Shown here piece after piece: positions 33,386 to 34,209 of a stretch of 34,209 nt of DNA (position 1 is its first letter; every line of letters begins with the position of its first letter). The translations under genes and the position numbers were made by a program. The DNA is taken from assembly GCA_913064955.1 (NCBI GenBank), contig CAJYBK010000005.1, positions 1 to 34,209 on the forward strand. The letters are read 5' to 3'. The notes under the pieces are model-generated. The model made no database searches. It saw only the letters and a list, made by a program, of their open reading frames with translations, and had not been told where the DNA came from. The DNA is from an uncultured Flavobacteriales bacterium. GTDB taxonomy: Bacteria; Bacteroidota; Bacteroidia; Flavobacteriales_D; Parvicellaceae.

Positions 33386-33793
33386 ATGAAAAAGATTGAA
33401 CACATAGGAATAGCGGTTAAGGACATTTCTAAATCAAACGAATTGTTCGCTGCTCTTTTTGATGATGAGCCGTACAAAATGGAGGAAGTTGTTTCCGAAG
33501 GGGTAATGACTTCTTTCTTCAGAGTGGGTGAAAGTAAGATTGAATTATTGCAAGCAACCAATGAGAATAGTCCGATTGCCAAGTTTATTGAAAAGAAAGG
33601 TGAGGGTATTCATCACATTGCATTTGGTGTCGATGACATCGAATCAGAAATCAAACGTCTAGAGGCAAAGGGCTTTACAATGATCCATAAAGAAGCGAAA
33701 AAAGGAGCAGATAATATGATGATTGCTTTCTTACACCCTAAGTCAACTAATGGCGTCCTTATTGAGTTGTGTCAGGAAATAGTTGCGAAATAG
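33386..33793 (+). CDS. mce: Methylmalonyl-CoA epimerase
   Basis: Interconverts (R)- and (S)-methylmalonyl-CoA, a step between propionyl-CoA and succinyl-CoA. At 135 residues it has the length of the family and the vicinal-oxygen-chelate fold repeated twice. Metal-site residues are in place: H6 (MKKIEHIGIAVKD), the His pair H76-H77 (GIHHIAFGVDD) and E127 (LIELCQ). No mutase or carboxylase genes lie in the window. Its stop lies 35 nt inside the 3' end of the convergent HAD gene. Confidence 0.93.
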   Translation: MKKIEHIGIAVKDISKSNELFAALFDDEPYKMEEVVSEGVMTSFFRVGESKIELLQATNENSPIAKFIEKKGEGIHHIAFGVDDIESEIKRLEAKGFTMIHKEAKKGADNMMIAFLHPKSTNGVLIELCQEIVAK

Positions 33794-34209
33794 ACTGTCC
33801 ATTCTTTACATCAACAAAATGCGAATGTAAGCCGCATTGTTTTGCACCTTCGACATGCTGAATAGAATCGTCCAAAAACAGAGTTTCTGAGGCTTGTAGG
33901 CTTTGGTCGTTGAGCACATGTTCGAAACATGCTCGGTCTGGTTTTCTGAACCCAATTTCATGAGAAAGAAACACCTTTTTAAAACATGGAGTAAGTATAT
34001 CGGAACCGTGTTCGACTATAATGTTTTGAGAAAAGGCGGTTAGATGAATAGCGTTGGTGTTACTTAGAAGAAAGACATTATATTTCTTGGCAAGACTTTG
34101 AATTAACTTTATTCTTTCCAGTGGAAGGTCAAGCAACATGGCATTCCAGGCCGTTATAATTTCTGAAGGTTTCAGGTTGGGTTGTTCTTGTTGTTTTCTG
34201 CTAATAAAT
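33759..34209 (-). CDS. HAD-family hydrolase, N-terminus off the window
   Basis: The frame is open to the last base, giving at least 149 residues. HAD motif II is LLSNTN, motif III Lys is in GFRKPDRACFEHVL, and motif IV is LFLDDSIQHVEGAKQCG. The nucleophile Asp (motif I) lies beyond the window edge. The arrangement and helical cap segment (ISRKQQEQPNLKPSEIITAW) match the HAD-IA phosphatases similar to YihX or haloacid-type phosphatases; substrate unknown. The ATG at 34139 is internal, since homologous-looking sequence continues upstream. The last 35 nt overlap the mce coding end, antisense. Confidence 0.88.
   Translation of the reverse strand, partial: FISRKQQEQPNLKPSEIITAWNAMLLDLPLERIKLIQSLAKKYNVFLLSNTNAIHLTAFSQNIIVEHGSDILTPCFKKVFLSHEIGFRKPDRACFEHVLNDQSLQASETLFLDDSIQHVEGAKQCGLHSHFVDVKNGQSISQLFPDTTQ

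Noticed and set aside
1-34209. CRISPR arrays, tRNA or rRNA genes, insertion sequences
   Set aside because: No regularly spaced direct repeats of CRISPR size, no T-loop GGTTCGAATCC-like segment with a cloverleaf, no transposase or terminal inverted repeats were found by eye.

Overview
The window looks like a piece of a Bacteroidota chromosome, most likely order Flavobacteriales. The signs are a type B T9SS (gliding-associated) C-terminal sorting domain, PKD and choice-of-anchor L architecture, a fused E1alpha/E1beta 2-oxoacid dehydrogenase, AtpZ beside bactofilin, AT-rich DNA, and many TAnnTTTG-type -7 promoter boxes with few Shine-Dalgarno sequences. No plasmid, phage, IS element, CRISPR array, tRNA or rRNA was seen. 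No gap between genes exceeds 300 bases; the largest are 32266-32517 and 21499-21705.

Layout. 1-1416: metG (minus, C-terminus off the window). 1571-4324: large secreted PKD-repeat protein. 4440-6236: radA and a hotdog thioesterase. 6359-12076: giant secreted alpha-2-macroglobulin-like protein with a CxEQ thioester motif. 12132-12689: NUMOD4/HNH protein. 12844-15434: fused E1 dehydrogenase and a small lipoprotein. 15512-17218 (minus): NTF2-like protein and M28 peptidase. 17347-20756: secreted leucine-rich-repeat protein, ECF-like sigma factor and a single-pass membrane protein overlapping it by 4 nt (probable anti-sigma factor). 20758-21498 (minus): LytTR response regulator, with three 21-bp-spaced direct repeats upstream. 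21706-23450: cvpA-like gene and holB. 23459-24964 (minus): membrane DnaJ protein and LytM-type M23 peptidase. 25049-25588 (minus) and 25666-28290: SpoU-type RNA methyltransferase and mutS, divergent. 28355-32265 (minus): tandem UspA, four-helix membrane protein, AtpZ, an unreported small two-helix ORF, bactofilin and a family 5 substrate-binding lipoprotein. 32518-33793: secreted protein and methylmalonyl-CoA epimerase. 33759-34209 (minus): HAD hydrolase, N-terminus off the window, overlapping the epimerase tail to tail.

Most genes are housekeeping (translation, DNA repair, replication, envelope). Three things stand out. The first is the regulatory block at 17347-21706: an LRR protein, a sigma/anti-sigma pair, and a LytTR regulator with a tandem repeat at about -40 from its own predicted start site. 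The second is a recurrent arrangement in which the -7 box ends 4-5 nt before the ATG (radA, thioesterase, A2M, cvpA, holB, mce), which suggests leaderless or nearly leaderless mRNAs. The third is the small two-helix ORF coupled to atpZ through a TAATG overlap. I saw no clearly new multi-gene defence or biosynthetic system; the regulatory block is the best candidate for something undescribed.
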